Shown: piece after piece, positions 32,344 to 41,900 of the stretch
Position numbering within the stretch: position 1 is the stretch's first letter
Layout of the letters: each line of letters begins with the position of its first letter
NCBI RefSeq assembly: GCF_002209485.1
Contig: NZ_NJIX01000009.1
Coordinates: forward strand, 124,001-188,000
Origin: Achromobacter sp. HZ34
Lineage (GTDB): Bacteria > Pseudomonadota > Gammaproteobacteria > Burkholderiales > Burkholderiaceae_B
Direction of reading: 5' to 3'
Length of the DNA: 64,000 nt
Position numbers and translations under genes: made by a program
The notes under the pieces: generated by a model
The model's input: the letters and a program-made list of their open reading frames with translations, nothing else
Told to the model about the DNA's origin: nothing
Database searches by the model: none

Positions 32344-33132
32344 TCAGTGCCCGGAGAAGCGCGGCGCGCGCTTCTCCGCCCAGGCGGCGACGCCTTCCTT
32401 CAAGTCGGCGGAACGCAGGGTCTGCGCCTCCAGTTGCTTGAAGGCGGTGAGGTCGAACTGGCCGCGCGCCAAGGCGTCGATCGCCTGTTTGGCGCCGCGG
32501 ATGGCCAGCGGCGCCTGGTCGCACAGGCGCTGCGTCAACGCGGCGATGCGCTGGTCCAGTTCCTCGGCCGGCACCAGTTCATTCAGGAAGCCGATGCGCA
32601 GCATGCCGGCGGCATCGATCTTTTCTCCGAGCAGGAACATTTCCTTGGCGTGCCGCACGCCCAGGCGCTCGGTGTAGCGGCGCAGTCCGGACGGGTAATA
32701 AAGCAGGCCCATCTGCGCGGCCGGCATGAACATTTCCGTGGCAGGGGTGCCGATACGGAAATCGCAGGCCAGCGCCAGGTCGGTGGAACCGCCGTATACG
32801 CCGCCATGCAGGCGGGCGATGGTTGGCTGCGGCAGCCGTTCGAAGGCATCGACCAGCGCTTCGAATGGGTTGTAGAGAGGACCGGTGGCGGAATCCCCCG
32901 CGATTTCCATGATGCGGCGGATGTCGTAGCCCGCGCTGAAGTGGCGGCCTTCCCCTTCCAGCACGACGGCGCGAACCTGGCTGTCCTGCCGCAACTGTGC
33001 GCAGAAGCCCATGAGTACGTCCAGGTCCGCCGGCTCCAGGCGGTTCGCGTGAGCAGGGCGACGCAGGGTGATACGGGCCAAGTATCCTTCTATGTTTAAC
33101 GATGGGGCCTCTGATTTTTTCTCTGTCGTCAT
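32344..33132 (-). CDS. Crotonase-fold enoyl-CoA hydratase/isomerase family protein with altered active site
   Basis: This 262-residue crotonase-fold protein binds an acyl-CoA thioester. The oxyanion-hole motifs are present (EGRHFSAGYD, HGGVYGGSTDLALACDFRI). The two catalytic glutamates of true hydratases are not: the first position reads STDLALACD with Asp instead of Glu, and the second lies in PAAQMGLLYYPSG with no Glu. The reaction may therefore be another crotonase chemistry such as isomerisation, decarboxylation or thioester hydrolysis. It heads the leftward operon and is divergent from a GntR-type regulator. Confidence 0.85.
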   Translation of the reverse strand: MTTEKKSEAPSLNIEGYLARITLRRPAHANRLEPADLDVLMGFCAQLRQDSQVRAVVLEGEGRHFSAGYDIRRIMEIAGDSATGPLYNPFEALVDAFERLPQPTIARLHGGVYGGSTDLALACDFRIGTPATEMFMPAAQMGLLYYPSGLRRYTERLGVRHAKEMFLLGEKIDAAGMLRIGFLNELVPAEELDQRIAALTQRLCDQAPLAIRGAKQAIDALARGQFDLTAFKQLEAQTLRSADLKEGVAAWAEKRAPRFSGH

Positions 33133-33160
33133 ATTTAATTTAAATAGTCGGTTGTGTAAT

Positions 33161-33180
33161 TTATAAGATCGATTCTATAA
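33161..33180. promoter_or_regulatory. Near-palindromic operator of the GntR-type regulator
   Basis: The 20 bases from TTATAAGATC to GATTCTATAA match their own reverse complement at 16 positions. They lie in the very AT-rich 70-bp gap between the crotonase and GntR genes, 22 bases before the GntR start. Confidence 0.45.
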
Positions 33181-33202
33181 TTTTTAGCATGGGATTCGCA
33201 AT

Positions 33203-33907
33203 ATGAAAGTTAAAGGCAACTTCGCCCTGACGATTCGGGACCGGATCGAGGAAGACATGATCAACGGCCGCTATGCGCCGGGGGAGATGCTCGACGAACT
33301 GGTCCTGGCGGAGCGGTATGGCGTGTCGCGCACGCCGATCCGCGAGGCCATTCAGCTGCTGGAAGTCCAGGGGCTGGCCTATCGGGTGCCGCGCGAAGGT
33401 GCGTTCGTGGCCAAGCTGTCCAGCAAGGACCTGCTGGCGCTGCTGGAACTGCTCGCCTATCAAGAGGGCCTGTGCGCCATGCTGGCGGCGCGCCGCATCG
33501 AGCCGGAGGCGCTGGCCTCGCTCAAGGAACTGGTCGACCGTTGCGACGCGGCCGCGCGCAAGAACGATGTCGAGCTGTATGCCCGCGAGAACGTGGCGTT
33601 CCACGAGGTGCTGTATGCCAGCTGCCGCAACGAATACCTGACCCGTGATGTCACCACGCTGCGCAAGCGCTCCCAACTGTATCGACGCAACAACTTCCAC
33701 CAGGCCGGCCGCATGACCGAGTCGGCGGCGGACCACCGCCGCATCCTGGAGGCCATAGAAAAGCAGGATGAATGGGCGGCCTTCCGTGCCGCGGTGGATC
33801 ACATCGCCGTGGCGGGGCGCTCGTTCGCCGAATTCCTGATGACGCTGCCGGACGGGTTCGTGGCGGACTCGAACCGGCCTAACCCTTACCCATCCGAAGA
33901 AACATAG
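33203..33907 (+). CDS. GntR-family regulator with FCD domain
   Basis: This 234-residue regulator has an N-terminal winged helix-turn-helix (TIRDRIEEDMINGRYAPGEMLDELVLAERYGVSRTPIREAIQLL begins at residue ~10). A C-terminal all-helical FCD ligand domain follows (ENVAFHEVLYASCRNEYL, SAADHRRILEAIEKQD), with the His/Asp positions that often bind a metal and carboxylate effector. It is divergent from the crotonase operon and 11 bp upstream of a CoA-transferase, so it probably controls both in response to a pathway acid. Confidence 0.92.
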   Translation: MKVKGNFALTIRDRIEEDMINGRYAPGEMLDELVLAERYGVSRTPIREAIQLLEVQGLAYRVPREGAFVAKLSSKDLLALLELLAYQEGLCAMLAARRIEPEALASLKELVDRCDAAARKNDVELYARENVAFHEVLYASCRNEYLTRDVTTLRKRSQLYRRNNFHQAGRMTESAADHRRILEAIEKQDEWAAFRAAVDHIAVAGRSFAEFLMTLPDGFVADSNRPNPYPSEET

Positions 33908-33918
33908 AGAGGCAAACC

Positions 33919-35091
33919 ATGGCACTATCCCGCTCCAGCAATAACGGCCCCCTCAGCGACCTGATTGTCGTCGACCTCACCCGCTACTTGTCCGGTCCTT
34001 ATTGCACGCTGCTGCTGGCCGATCTCGGCGCGCGCGTCATCAAGATCGAAAGCCCGGGCAATGGCGACGATTCGCGCTACGTGCCGCCGGGAAAGAGCGG
34101 GCAGACTGCCTACTTCATGTCGATCAACCGCGGCAAGGAATCCATCGCGCTGGACCTGAAAAAGCCGGAAGACCGCGCGGTGCTGGATACGCTGATGAGC
34201 GAAGCGGACATCCTGGTGGAAAACTTCCGTCCGGGTGTGATGGACAAGTTGGGCTATTCGGCCGACACCATCGCGCAGCGCCATCCCTCGTTGATCTATG
34301 GTTCGATCTCCGGCTTCGGCCAGACCGGGCCGTGGCGCGACCTGCCCGCCTATGACCTGGTGGTGCAGGCACTCAGCGGCATGATGAGCATCAACGGCCA
34401 CCCGGATGGCGAGCCTACCCGTGTCGGCACCTCCATCGGCGATCTGTGCGCGGGCGTGTACGCGGCCTTGGCCATCGTGGCGGCGGTGAACGAACGCCGC
34501 CGCACGGGACGTGGCAGCCGTGTCGACGTCGCCATGCTGGATTGCCAGGTGGCGCTGCTGGAAAGCCACTATATGCGCCACCATGTGACGGGCGAGGAGC
34601 CGGGCCGCGTCGGTTCGCGCCATCCGCTGATCACGCCGTTCGATACCTTCGCCTGCAAGGATGGCTACATCGTCATCTGCACGGTGGGCGATTCGATGTA
34701 CCGGTCACTGGTGAACGCCATCGGGCTGCCGGAGCTGGCCGAGCACCCGTCCTACCTGACGCCGCGCGACCGCCTGGACAATACGGAGGCGCTGAAGCGG
34801 GAACTGGAGGCGAAGCTGGCGACCGAGGGCCGCGAGTACTGGCTGAAGTTGATCGGCGCCGCGGGCATACCCTGCAGCCCCATCAATTCGATCCCGGAAA
34901 TGTCCGACAACGAACAGTTGAAGGCCCGCGGAATGTTCGTGGAGTGCGCCGCCGACGACTTCTCGTTCAAGGCGGTGCGTACGCCGGTGCGCACGCAGCC
35001 CGGCTTCGCGGAAGGCTACAGCGAGCGCGCGCCGCAATTGAATGAAGACGGTGACCGCATCCGCGGTGAACTGGCTCAGCCCAGCGTATAG
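33919..35091 (+). CDS. CaiB/BaiF family III CoA-transferase
   Basis: This 390-residue enzyme resembles formyl-CoA and carnitine CoA-transferases. Marks: IVVDLTRYLSGPYCTLLLADLGARVIKIE, NRGKESIALDLK, NFRPGVMDKLGY and VGTSIGDLCAGVYAAL, where D175 is the expected residue that forms the covalent acyl intermediate. Start ATG 33919 follows GAGAGG. It probably transfers CoA to the acid taken up through the neighbouring Bug receptor, feeding the divergent crotonase. Its 3' end overlaps the PAAR gene on the other strand by 16 bp, which marks the abrupt border to the T6SS region. Confidence 0.92.
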   Translation: MALSRSSNNGPLSDLIVVDLTRYLSGPYCTLLLADLGARVIKIESPGNGDDSRYVPPGKSGQTAYFMSINRGKESIALDLKKPEDRAVLDTLMSEADILVENFRPGVMDKLGYSADTIAQRHPSLIYGSISGFGQTGPWRDLPAYDLVVQALSGMMSINGHPDGEPTRVGTSIGDLCAGVYAALAIVAAVNERRRTGRGSRVDVAMLDCQVALLESHYMRHHVTGEEPGRVGSRHPLITPFDTFACKDGYIVICTVGDSMYRSLVNAIGLPELAEHPSYLTPRDRLDNTEALKRELEAKLATEGREYWLKLIGAAGIPCSPINSIPEMSDNEQLKARGMFVECAADDFSFKAVRTPVRTQPGFAEGYSERAPQLNEDGDRIRGELAQPSV

Positions 35092-35336
35092 AACTGCTGG
35101 CTGGCGATGAGGGTGGCGCCGCAGGAAGTCTTCATGCCCTCGACCGCGGTCTTGCGGTCGGAGCCCACATCCGGCGTGCCTTCGACGATGGTGTGCGTGC
35201 CGCTGCACTTGGGGCAGGTCACGCGATCGCCGATGCGGGCCATGGGTTGGCCGAAGACGACGACGGTTTCGTCGCCCTCGACCACGACGCCGCCGTGTGA
35301 CGTGCGGTCGCCTTTACGTATGACAGGACGCGCCAT
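35076..35336 (-). CDS. PAAR-domain protein, T6SS spike tip
   Basis: This 86-residue protein has the PAAR fold pattern: IRKGDRTSHGGVVVEG, GQPMARIGDRVTCPKC and a late metal-binding segment with GMKTSCGATL. PAAR proteins cap the VgrG trimer and sharpen the T6SS spike. There is no C-terminal toxin extension. It follows a repeat protein gene on the same strand by 51 bp and sits at the left end of the T6SS locus. Confidence 0.88.
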   Translation of the reverse strand: MARPVIRKGDRTSHGGVVVEGDETVVVFGQPMARIGDRVTCPKCSGTHTIVEGTPDVGSDRKTAVEGMKTSCGATLIASQQFYTLG

Positions 35337-35387
35337 GATGATGAGTGCGTAAGGGGAGAATGCGTGCGCGGTGGATGAGCGTGCGGA

Positions 35388-35639
35388 TCAGCCCAGCGTG
35401 CCGTCGGGCGCCAGACGCACGTCACCCGAGACAAATGAGCCGTCCGGTGCCAGGCGTGCCGCGGATTCGCCGCCGATATAGTGGCCATCGGGCGTGCGTT
35501 GCGGCGTACCGGCGACGTAGGTGCCGTCCGGCGCGCGCGTGATGGCGCCTTCGCCGCTGACATAAGTGCCATCGGGGGCACGACGAGGCGCACCGCGGTA
35601 ATAGTGGCCGTCGAAGGCCAGGCGGAAATCGTTGCTCAT
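35388..35639 (-). CDS. Short PDGTY-repeat protein beside PAAR (function unknown)
   Basis: This is an 83-residue protein (86 if the ATG at 35648 is used; 35639 has AAGG better placed). It consists almost entirely of about six imperfect repeats of the form RxAPDGTYVSG, spaced 11-15 residues, with variants PDGHYIGG and PDGSFVSG. It has no signal peptide, cysteine or catalytic motif. The repeats suggest a small beta-structured or solenoid-like protein. I do not recognise a family. Its position just before PAAR suggests a spike-associated adaptor, cargo or regulatory role, which is inference. Confidence 0.65.
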   Translation of the reverse strand: MSNDFRLAFDGHYYRGAPRRAPDGTYVSGEGAITRAPDGTYVAGTPQRTPDGHYIGGESAARLAPDGSFVSGDVRLAPDGTLG

Positions 35640-35856
35640 GACGGGCATACCTTATGGTTCAGGGCTAAGGGGATGCAGCCGCAAATGATATTGGCGAACC
35701 CTTGCGCCGGCATCATTATTGGTTACTCATTTTGTAAGAGAGCGTTTCGTCAGCCTTCTACTTGCCGCAACGCTATGGGATCATCCCGTCTCCTATTTCC
35801 TGCTTGCAAGATGGCTGTCGCCCGGGCGCGCGCCGGCGAGCCCTCCGCTAATCACA

Positions 35857-37020
35857 ATGACAGACCTCGATACGTTATTGCAGCCGATACCGGGTGATGA
35901 CCCGTGCGGCGAAGACATGGTGTTCTCGGCCGAATTCGACCAGATCCGTGAAGCGCGCCGCTTCGATCAACCGGGGCTGGAGCAGGGCGATTGGGTCATC
36001 GATCTGAAGGAAGCGGATTGGCCGCAGGTGGTGCATCTGTGCGGCGTCGTCCTGCGTGAGCGCAGCAAGGACATCCGTGTCGCCGCCTGGCTGGCCGAAG
36101 CATGGGCGCGCCGCGAAGGGTTTGGCGGCTTGCGCGATGGCTATCGCCTGGTCGAGGCCTTGTGCCGGGATTATTGGGAAGGCCTGCATCCGCGCGCCGA
36201 GGACGGCGATGCGGCGCAACGCATAGGCAACCTGGGCTGGCTGATCAGCCAGTCACGCCAGCTGGTCGTCGAGATCCCGCTGACCCGCAGTGAAGCCGGC
36301 CGTTATGGCCTGGCCGTATGGGACAGTGCCGTCCAGCTGGCCAATGCCATCAAGCGCGCGCCGCAAGATGCGTCTGAACTGAGCCGCGGCAAGGTCACGC
36401 AGGACCAGTTCGATGCCGCGCGCCGCGACACGCCGCCTGCGTTCTATTCCGAACTGCTGGTCGACCTGGACGGTTGTGCACAGGCCCTGGACAGCCTGGA
36501 CCAACTGCTGCAAGAACGCCTGGGCGACGAGGGGCCGTCGTTCTCCGCCTTGCGTGAAGCCTTGCGCAATGCTTCTGCCCTGGCTACCCGGTTCGCTCGC
36601 GAAGCGGGACTGCTGGTGCGCAGCGACAGCGGTGCGCCGAATGCTTCCGCCGCCGGGGGCGCCGGAGCCAGTCACACCGATACCGCCAACGCAGCCCTGC
36701 GCGGGCAAGCCGAACGCCTGGAACCCACCATGACCATTCCGGAGCAATCCTCGTCTGTCGGCGGACAGCCCGCCGGCCAGCCCGCGGTCGCGCGGGGGCC
36801 GATCCAGACGCGTGACCAGGCCCTGCACCAGCTGCGTGAAGTGGCCGACTTCTTCCGCCGCACCGAACCGCACAGCCCGGTCGCCTACCTTGCCGACAAG
36901 GCCGCCAGCTGGGGCGAAATGTCCCTGCACCTGTGGCTGCGCACCGTCCTCAAGAACGACCAGGGATTGGCGGACCTGGAAGAACTGCTTGGCGTTCCCA
37001 AGACGGGGAATGAAGGATAG
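35857..37020 (+). CDS. tssA: TssA, T6SS cap/priming protein (ImpA family)
   Basis: This 387-residue protein has an N-terminal ImpA_N domain at about 5-120 (LLQPIPGDDPCGEDMVFSAEFDQIREAR, DWPQVVHLCGVVLRERSKDIRVAAWLAEA). A variable middle (Ala/Gly-rich near 265-290) is followed by a C-terminal helical domain (RDQALHQLREVADFFRRTEPHSPVAYLADKAASW). TssA recruits and coordinates sheath and tube polymerisation on the baseplate. ATG 35857 matches the family's start; the frame is open upstream without similarity. It is transcribed rightward and converges on the ompA-type gene. Confidence 0.92.
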   Translation: MTDLDTLLQPIPGDDPCGEDMVFSAEFDQIREARRFDQPGLEQGDWVIDLKEADWPQVVHLCGVVLRERSKDIRVAAWLAEAWARREGFGGLRDGYRLVEALCRDYWEGLHPRAEDGDAAQRIGNLGWLISQSRQLVVEIPLTRSEAGRYGLAVWDSAVQLANAIKRAPQDASELSRGKVTQDQFDAARRDTPPAFYSELLVDLDGCAQALDSLDQLLQERLGDEGPSFSALREALRNASALATRFAREAGLLVRSDSGAPNASAAGGAGASHTDTANAALRGQAERLEPTMTIPEQSSSVGGQPAGQPAVARGPIQTRDQALHQLREVADFFRRTEPHSPVAYLADKAASWGEMSLHLWLRTVLKNDQGLADLEELLGVPKTGNEG

Positions 37021-37119
37021 AAAGACTATCCGCACCCTGGCCGTGACGGTGGAAGCGCCGCCGGCACAGGGCGATAAAGAAGGTTGCCCTCACGGTAGCC
37101 GCCCCCAGGGACCCCGCCA

Positions 37120-37914
37120 TCAACTGCCGGCGCGGAATTCGATGCGGCGGTTCTTGGCCCGGCCTTCAGGCGTGGAATTGGTCATCAAGGGCTGATCCGG
37201 CCCCACACCCACGGCGTCGAAGCGCGCGGCGGGCAGCCCCTTCTCCACCATGTAGGCCTTCACCGCATCCGCCCGTGCCTGGCTCAACGCCAGATTGGTA
37301 GGGCGGCTGCCGGAACTGTCCGTGTGCCCGATGATCTGCACCTTGTCGGCGCGGATGCGCGGCAGCACATTGGCGATCTCGTCCAGCAATTCGCGCCCAC
37401 GCGTCGTCAACGTCGCGCTGCCGGTTTCGAACTCCACCGTGCGGTTCGAGAGCAGGTTGTCGAGCATCCCCTGTTCGTCCTTCGCCGCCGCCACCCTCAA
37501 GCCATTGACGATCTTGTAGGTCGGATTCAAAGCAGTCGCCAGGCTGCTGGCGATCTGCTGGCGCGAGGCCTCGTTCTGCACCTCGCCGCGCAGGCTGATC
37601 TGCGTCCCGTCGATATCCAGCTGCCCCCGATTGATCTGCTTCAAGGGTGGCGAAATCATCTTGCCGACGTGCGTGCTCCAGTTGGGCGGGGCCACCACTC
37701 CACCCACGTCGATGCGGTCGATCACATTGCCCACGCCGTACAGCTGCTGCAGCTTGGCCAGCACATCGGCCTTGGTGGCCTGGTCGGGAACGGCGCCGCT
37801 GGCCACCACCTGGCCCGGTTGGGGAACGACGTTGGCGGGCACCACCGTGGCGGCGTCCTGGGCGGCGCAGGCGCCGGACAGCGCGAAGGCCGCGGCAAAG
37901 AAAGCCAGGCGCAT
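37120..37914 (-). CDS. OmpA-family peptidoglycan-binding protein of the T6SS locus
   Basis: This 264-residue exported protein has a signal peptide (LAFFAAAFALSGACA). A BON-like region (~50-145: VIDRIDVGGVV, QLDIDGTQISLRGEVQNEASRQQI) precedes a C-terminal OmpA domain (FETGSATLTTRGRELLDEI, IIGHTDSSGSRPTNLALSQARADAVK, GRAKNRRIEF). The TssL of this locus is short and lacks its own peptidoglycan-binding domain, so this protein may anchor the membrane complex to the wall. ATG 37914 is 7 bases after GGAG; ATG 37920 gives an ATGA overlap with the tagF stop and is also possible. It is the last gene of the tssM operon. Confidence 0.87.
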   Translation of the reverse strand: MRLAFFAAAFALSGACAAQDAATVVPANVVPQPGQVVASGAVPDQATKADVLAKLQQLYGVGNVIDRIDVGGVVAPPNWSTHVGKMISPPLKQINRGQLDIDGTQISLRGEVQNEASRQQIASSLATALNPTYKIVNGLRVAAAKDEQGMLDNLLSNRTVEFETGSATLTTRGRELLDEIANVLPRIRADKVQIIGHTDSSGSRPTNLALSQARADAVKAYMVEKGLPAARFDAVGVGPDQPLMTNSTPEGRAKNRRIEFRAGS

Positions 37915-37916
37915 AG

Positions 37917-38903
37917 TCATGCTCCGATAAAAACTTCGCGGAAAGTGTCGAGCGCCGTGCGCAGCGACAATTTCGGTTGATCGAGATAGCTGGCCAGCTT
38001 GGCCAGGCCATGGCTGGCGCTCACGTGTTCGCTTACCCACGGCGCCTGGTCCAGCACGATGTTCTGCGCCGCCAGCACCTGCGGCGTCGACAGCAGGCTG
38101 GCCAGCGTATGCGGTGACGCCCCGCGGAAGCCGATCACCAGCCTTTGCTTGCCGGCGATCTGGCCCACGAACGTGGCCACCTCGAAATCCGCCAGCGCCA
38201 GGAACGGCGTCACCAGCGTCATCCAATAGGCCGCTACCAGGTTCGCATACATCGGATCGCTGGGCAGCGGCAAGGCCAGGCCCTGGTCCAGGTGGGACGC
38301 GCCGCTGTTCATCACGGGTTCCAGCAGGATGCCCAAGGCCAGGATCACGTCGTGCAGGCGCACTTCGTGGCCATCGCCGCGCAGCATCTGTTCCACGCGT
38401 TCCAGCGTCTGCACGTCGACGAACGTATCGAAGCCATCGTCCGGCGCGATATGGATGGCGCCTTCCAGGCTGTTCAAGGACTGCAGCCCGGAACTGGAAT
38501 CCGCATCCTTGATCAGCGTCGTCGTTACCGAGTCGAGCCGGTTCCACAGGCGGCTGAACGACACCGGACTGCGCGCCATGAATTCCTGCGGCCGCGAGAC
38601 CTCCAGCGACGTCGCGCTAAGGAAGGGGAAGCGTCGCCCGGACTGGTCCTGGCTGGGACGCAGGTGGCCCGCCACCGCGATCTTGCTGCGCGGACCCAGG
38701 AACGCGAAATTGAAACCCGCCGCGTCGTCGTACAGCGTCTTCCAATGCGGGTCCTGTGCCAGCAGCTCCATGGTGTTGGCGGCCCAGGCGTCCAGGCTGG
38801 CCATCAACTGGGGATGCGTGGTGCTGCGCACGAAGTCGCCGCGCGAAGGGATCTTGCCGAAGTAAGCCGCGCGGTAGGCGGGCGATTGCAAAGGTGCGTT
38901 CAT
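37917..38903 (-). CDS. tagF: TagF, T6SS-associated protein (DUF2094)
   Basis: This 328-residue protein starts with the TagF signature AAYFGKIPSRGDFVRS and continues with LRPSQDQSGRRFPFL and LWNRLD. TagF restrains T6SS assembly post-translationally in several species, often together with a PppA/Fha module. No PppA, PpkA or Fha gene is in this window. The ATG overlaps the tssM stop by one base (TAATG), showing tight coupling. Confidence 0.88.
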   Translation of the reverse strand: MNAPLQSPAYRAAYFGKIPSRGDFVRSTTHPQLMASLDAWAANTMELLAQDPHWKTLYDDAAGFNFAFLGPRSKIAVAGHLRPSQDQSGRRFPFLSATSLEVSRPQEFMARSPVSFSRLWNRLDSVTTTLIKDADSSSGLQSLNSLEGAIHIAPDDGFDTFVDVQTLERVEQMLRGDGHEVRLHDVILALGILLEPVMNSGASHLDQGLALPLPSDPMYANLVAAYWMTLVTPFLALADFEVATFVGQIAGKQRLVIGFRGASPHTLASLLSTPQVLAAQNIVLDQAPWVSEHVSASHGLAKLASYLDQPKLSLRTALDTFREVFIGA

Positions 38904-41900
38904 TATTTGCCCCCTGTACGAGCGGGGGCGGGCGCCGGCGCTGCCACACGGTTGTCCGCCACGTTGGCCGGCGTGGGTGCCACCACCGCCTGGGGCAGGC
39001 GCAGATTGCGCAGGCCCTGGCCGCTGGAAGGTTCGCTGGCGCCAGACCCGGCCGCCTGGGCGTTGCTGATGATGCGTAGCGTGACGGGGACCGAAACGCC
39101 GGCTTTGGACCAGGTCATATTGAAACTACCGTCTGGATTGGAAGTGCGTTGCGCCGAACCTATGAGCTTCTCCAGGCCGTAGCGGCCGGGCTCGTTCACC
39201 ACCTCGACCACGCTGCCATCGAAGGCCGTGGCCGTGATGCGGGCACCCGGGGCGCCCTGGGCATTGGGCCACACGAAATTGACCCACTGCGGCGGCGTAT
39301 TGCGATAGCGCAATTGCTGGCCGTCGATCTCGATGGTGTACTCGGTCACGCCCTGGGCGGGCTTGGGCTGGATCTGGAACAGCGTCTGCGGCTGCGCTGC
39401 CGCGCCCCCGCCGGCCGCCGCGCCCGACAACGGCGCCACCCACTGGGAGAAATTGGCGGTGAAGGTCGGCAGCAGGTTCACGCCCAGGTCGCCCCAGGTA
39501 CGCGCCGTCAACACGTCGCCGCGGCGCACGGTCAGCGGGCTCAGCGTGTCGGACACGAACTTGGCGATGGCGCCTTGCGGGCCGAAGATCTGGCCGATCT
39601 CCTGCGAGCTGGCTTCCACGGTGGCGTTGGGCGAGAAGGGATACTTCTCGGCCAGGTCCTGGTTGAAGGGCTGGTAGATTTGTGCCGTCCACACCTTGTT
39701 CAGTTCACGTTCGGCGGGTTGCAGCGTCACCGCATAGGCCTGCACCAGCGGGCGCACCAGCAGCGGGCGCAGCGTTTCGCGCTGGGTATCGGTCAGCCCG
39801 GCCAGCATCTGCTCGTCGACAATCTTCAAGGCGTCGGCCAGTTCCGATTCCTTGCCTTCCAGCGTCTGGCGCATCAACACCAGCGCGCCGGGGCCGGGAT
39901 CGCCCTGGTTGTTGAGCGTGTTGAAGCGCGTGCGAATCTTCGACAAGGCCGCCATGTAGTTGCCCAGCAGCGACTGGTTCTCATGGGCCACCACGAGGCG
40001 CGCCACGTCGGAGAACTCGCGGCCCACCGGTCCCATGGGCAAGGTGTTGTTGGGATTCTCCTTGACCTGCGGGGCCGTGCTCTGGCGCAGCACTTCACGC
40101 TTGAACCAGGCCACCACGCCGGTCTGCGTCTGCTGCAGGCCGGTGCTGATCAGCGACGGATTGTCCCAGGACGTCTGGTCGTAGGCGGTGTTGATCAGCT
40201 TGGCGATGGGCGAGGTTTGCGGATCGCCCAGGCGGTTCATCGCGTCCACGGCCTGGCTGAAGCTGGTGAAGGGCTGGATGCTGACGCCGCCGAGAAACTT
40301 CTTCCATTCCTCCGCGTATTCGGTCTTGTACATCGTGTCCAGGCTCTTCTGGATCTGCTCCGGGCTGCCTTCCAGCGTCAGGTCGTCGCGCGCATTCACG
40401 CCCAGCACCCAGTCGGTGGTCTGCAGTTCCTTGCTGGAAGCTTCGCGGATGGCGGGCTGCACGTACTGCTCCCAGGCCTCGCGGGTGAACGTGCCGGGAA
40501 TGGCGTAGCTGCCGGCCATCACCACGTTGTCCTGGTTGCCGACGATGCGGGCCACGGTCATCGTCTGGAAGCGGGTGGCGGCGCGTGCCTTGATGGTGGC
40601 GTAGGCGCGTTCGCGCGCCGGCATGCCTTGCATCACGGTGCGCAGATTGCCGCGAGTGCGCTCGACCAGCGCCAGGTTCAGGTTGATGCGCGGCCATTCG
40701 GTGTCGGAAGAGCGCGAAGCGTAGAAGGAGATCATGCGCTCCGCATTGCGGATCAGGGCGTCGCGCGGCATGGTGCCGCGGTTGGTCTCCAGCCAGCCGC
40801 GCCAGAAGCGCGTGATCTGGTCTGACAGATGGGTCGGGTCGACGTGCTCCCGGTTCGACATCATCAGGTAAGTCTTCAGCGCGTTATAGGCGTCCTGCGG
40901 ATTGGTCGGCGAGGAGTCCTGGAACAGCGTGTCGGGCGCCGCGGCCGCCACCGGCACGGGGCGCGCCGCCGGCTGGCCGTTCGCATTGGCGGGGGTGCCG
41001 AAGCTGCCGACCCGCGCCAGGTAGTCTTCCAGGCTGCCCTTGACCGGCATCAGCATGATCTGGTTCAGGCCGGCGTAGTACTCCTGCAGCAGCCGATGGC
41101 GCAGCTCGTCGCCCTGGTACAGCCCCAGGCCCAGCGACACGGGCCGGCTGGTGGCGTAGCGGTCGAGCTGCTCGATGCGGTCCTGCAGGATCTGCATGGC
41201 TTCCAGGCGGCTTTGCAGGTCGGAGCCTTCCTGCTGCATGCGCACGACCTTGTCCATGTCGGCCTGCACGTTCGAGGCCAGCTGGCGGTTGCCCATATAG
41301 GACCAGGTCCAGCCGCCCAGCACCAGGCCCAGCACCAGCACCAGGCCGAAGAAGCCCAGGTAGCGCATGCGCACCTTGCCCGGGCTGGCGTGCTGGCGCA
41401 CCAGTTTCTTGTCGGAAAAGATGACGTTGGAGAACAGGTCACGCAGGAAGTAGCCGTTGTGCGAGGACACGTGCTGCGTGGTCTCGCGCCGCGACGCCGT
41501 CAGGGCGAAGCGTTCGGCCAGCTTGTCGGTGGAGGTGCTGCGGGCCACGCCTTCCTGCAGGGCGCTGGTGAAGTAGAAGCCGCGGAAGATGGGCTTGTAC
41601 TGGAAGGGATTGGTCTCGAACAGCGTGGACAGGAACGTCCGCAGTGCCGGCTTGATCGAGGCGAATTCCAGCGGGAAGGTCAGCAGGCCGGGGGGCAGGT
41701 CGCCGGAGCGGCGCAGGGAGATCTGCGCGGTGCCCATTTCCTTCAGGCCTTCGTAGAGTTCGTCGAAGCGCGTGTCGAACAGCGACAGCACGTCGCGGCT
41801 TTCCTCGGCGCCATAGGGCAGGGTGGCGCCCCACACGCGGTTGCGTTCCCGTTCGTCGCTGTCGGCGAAGAACTCGTCGAAGCCGGAGATCAGGTCGGCC

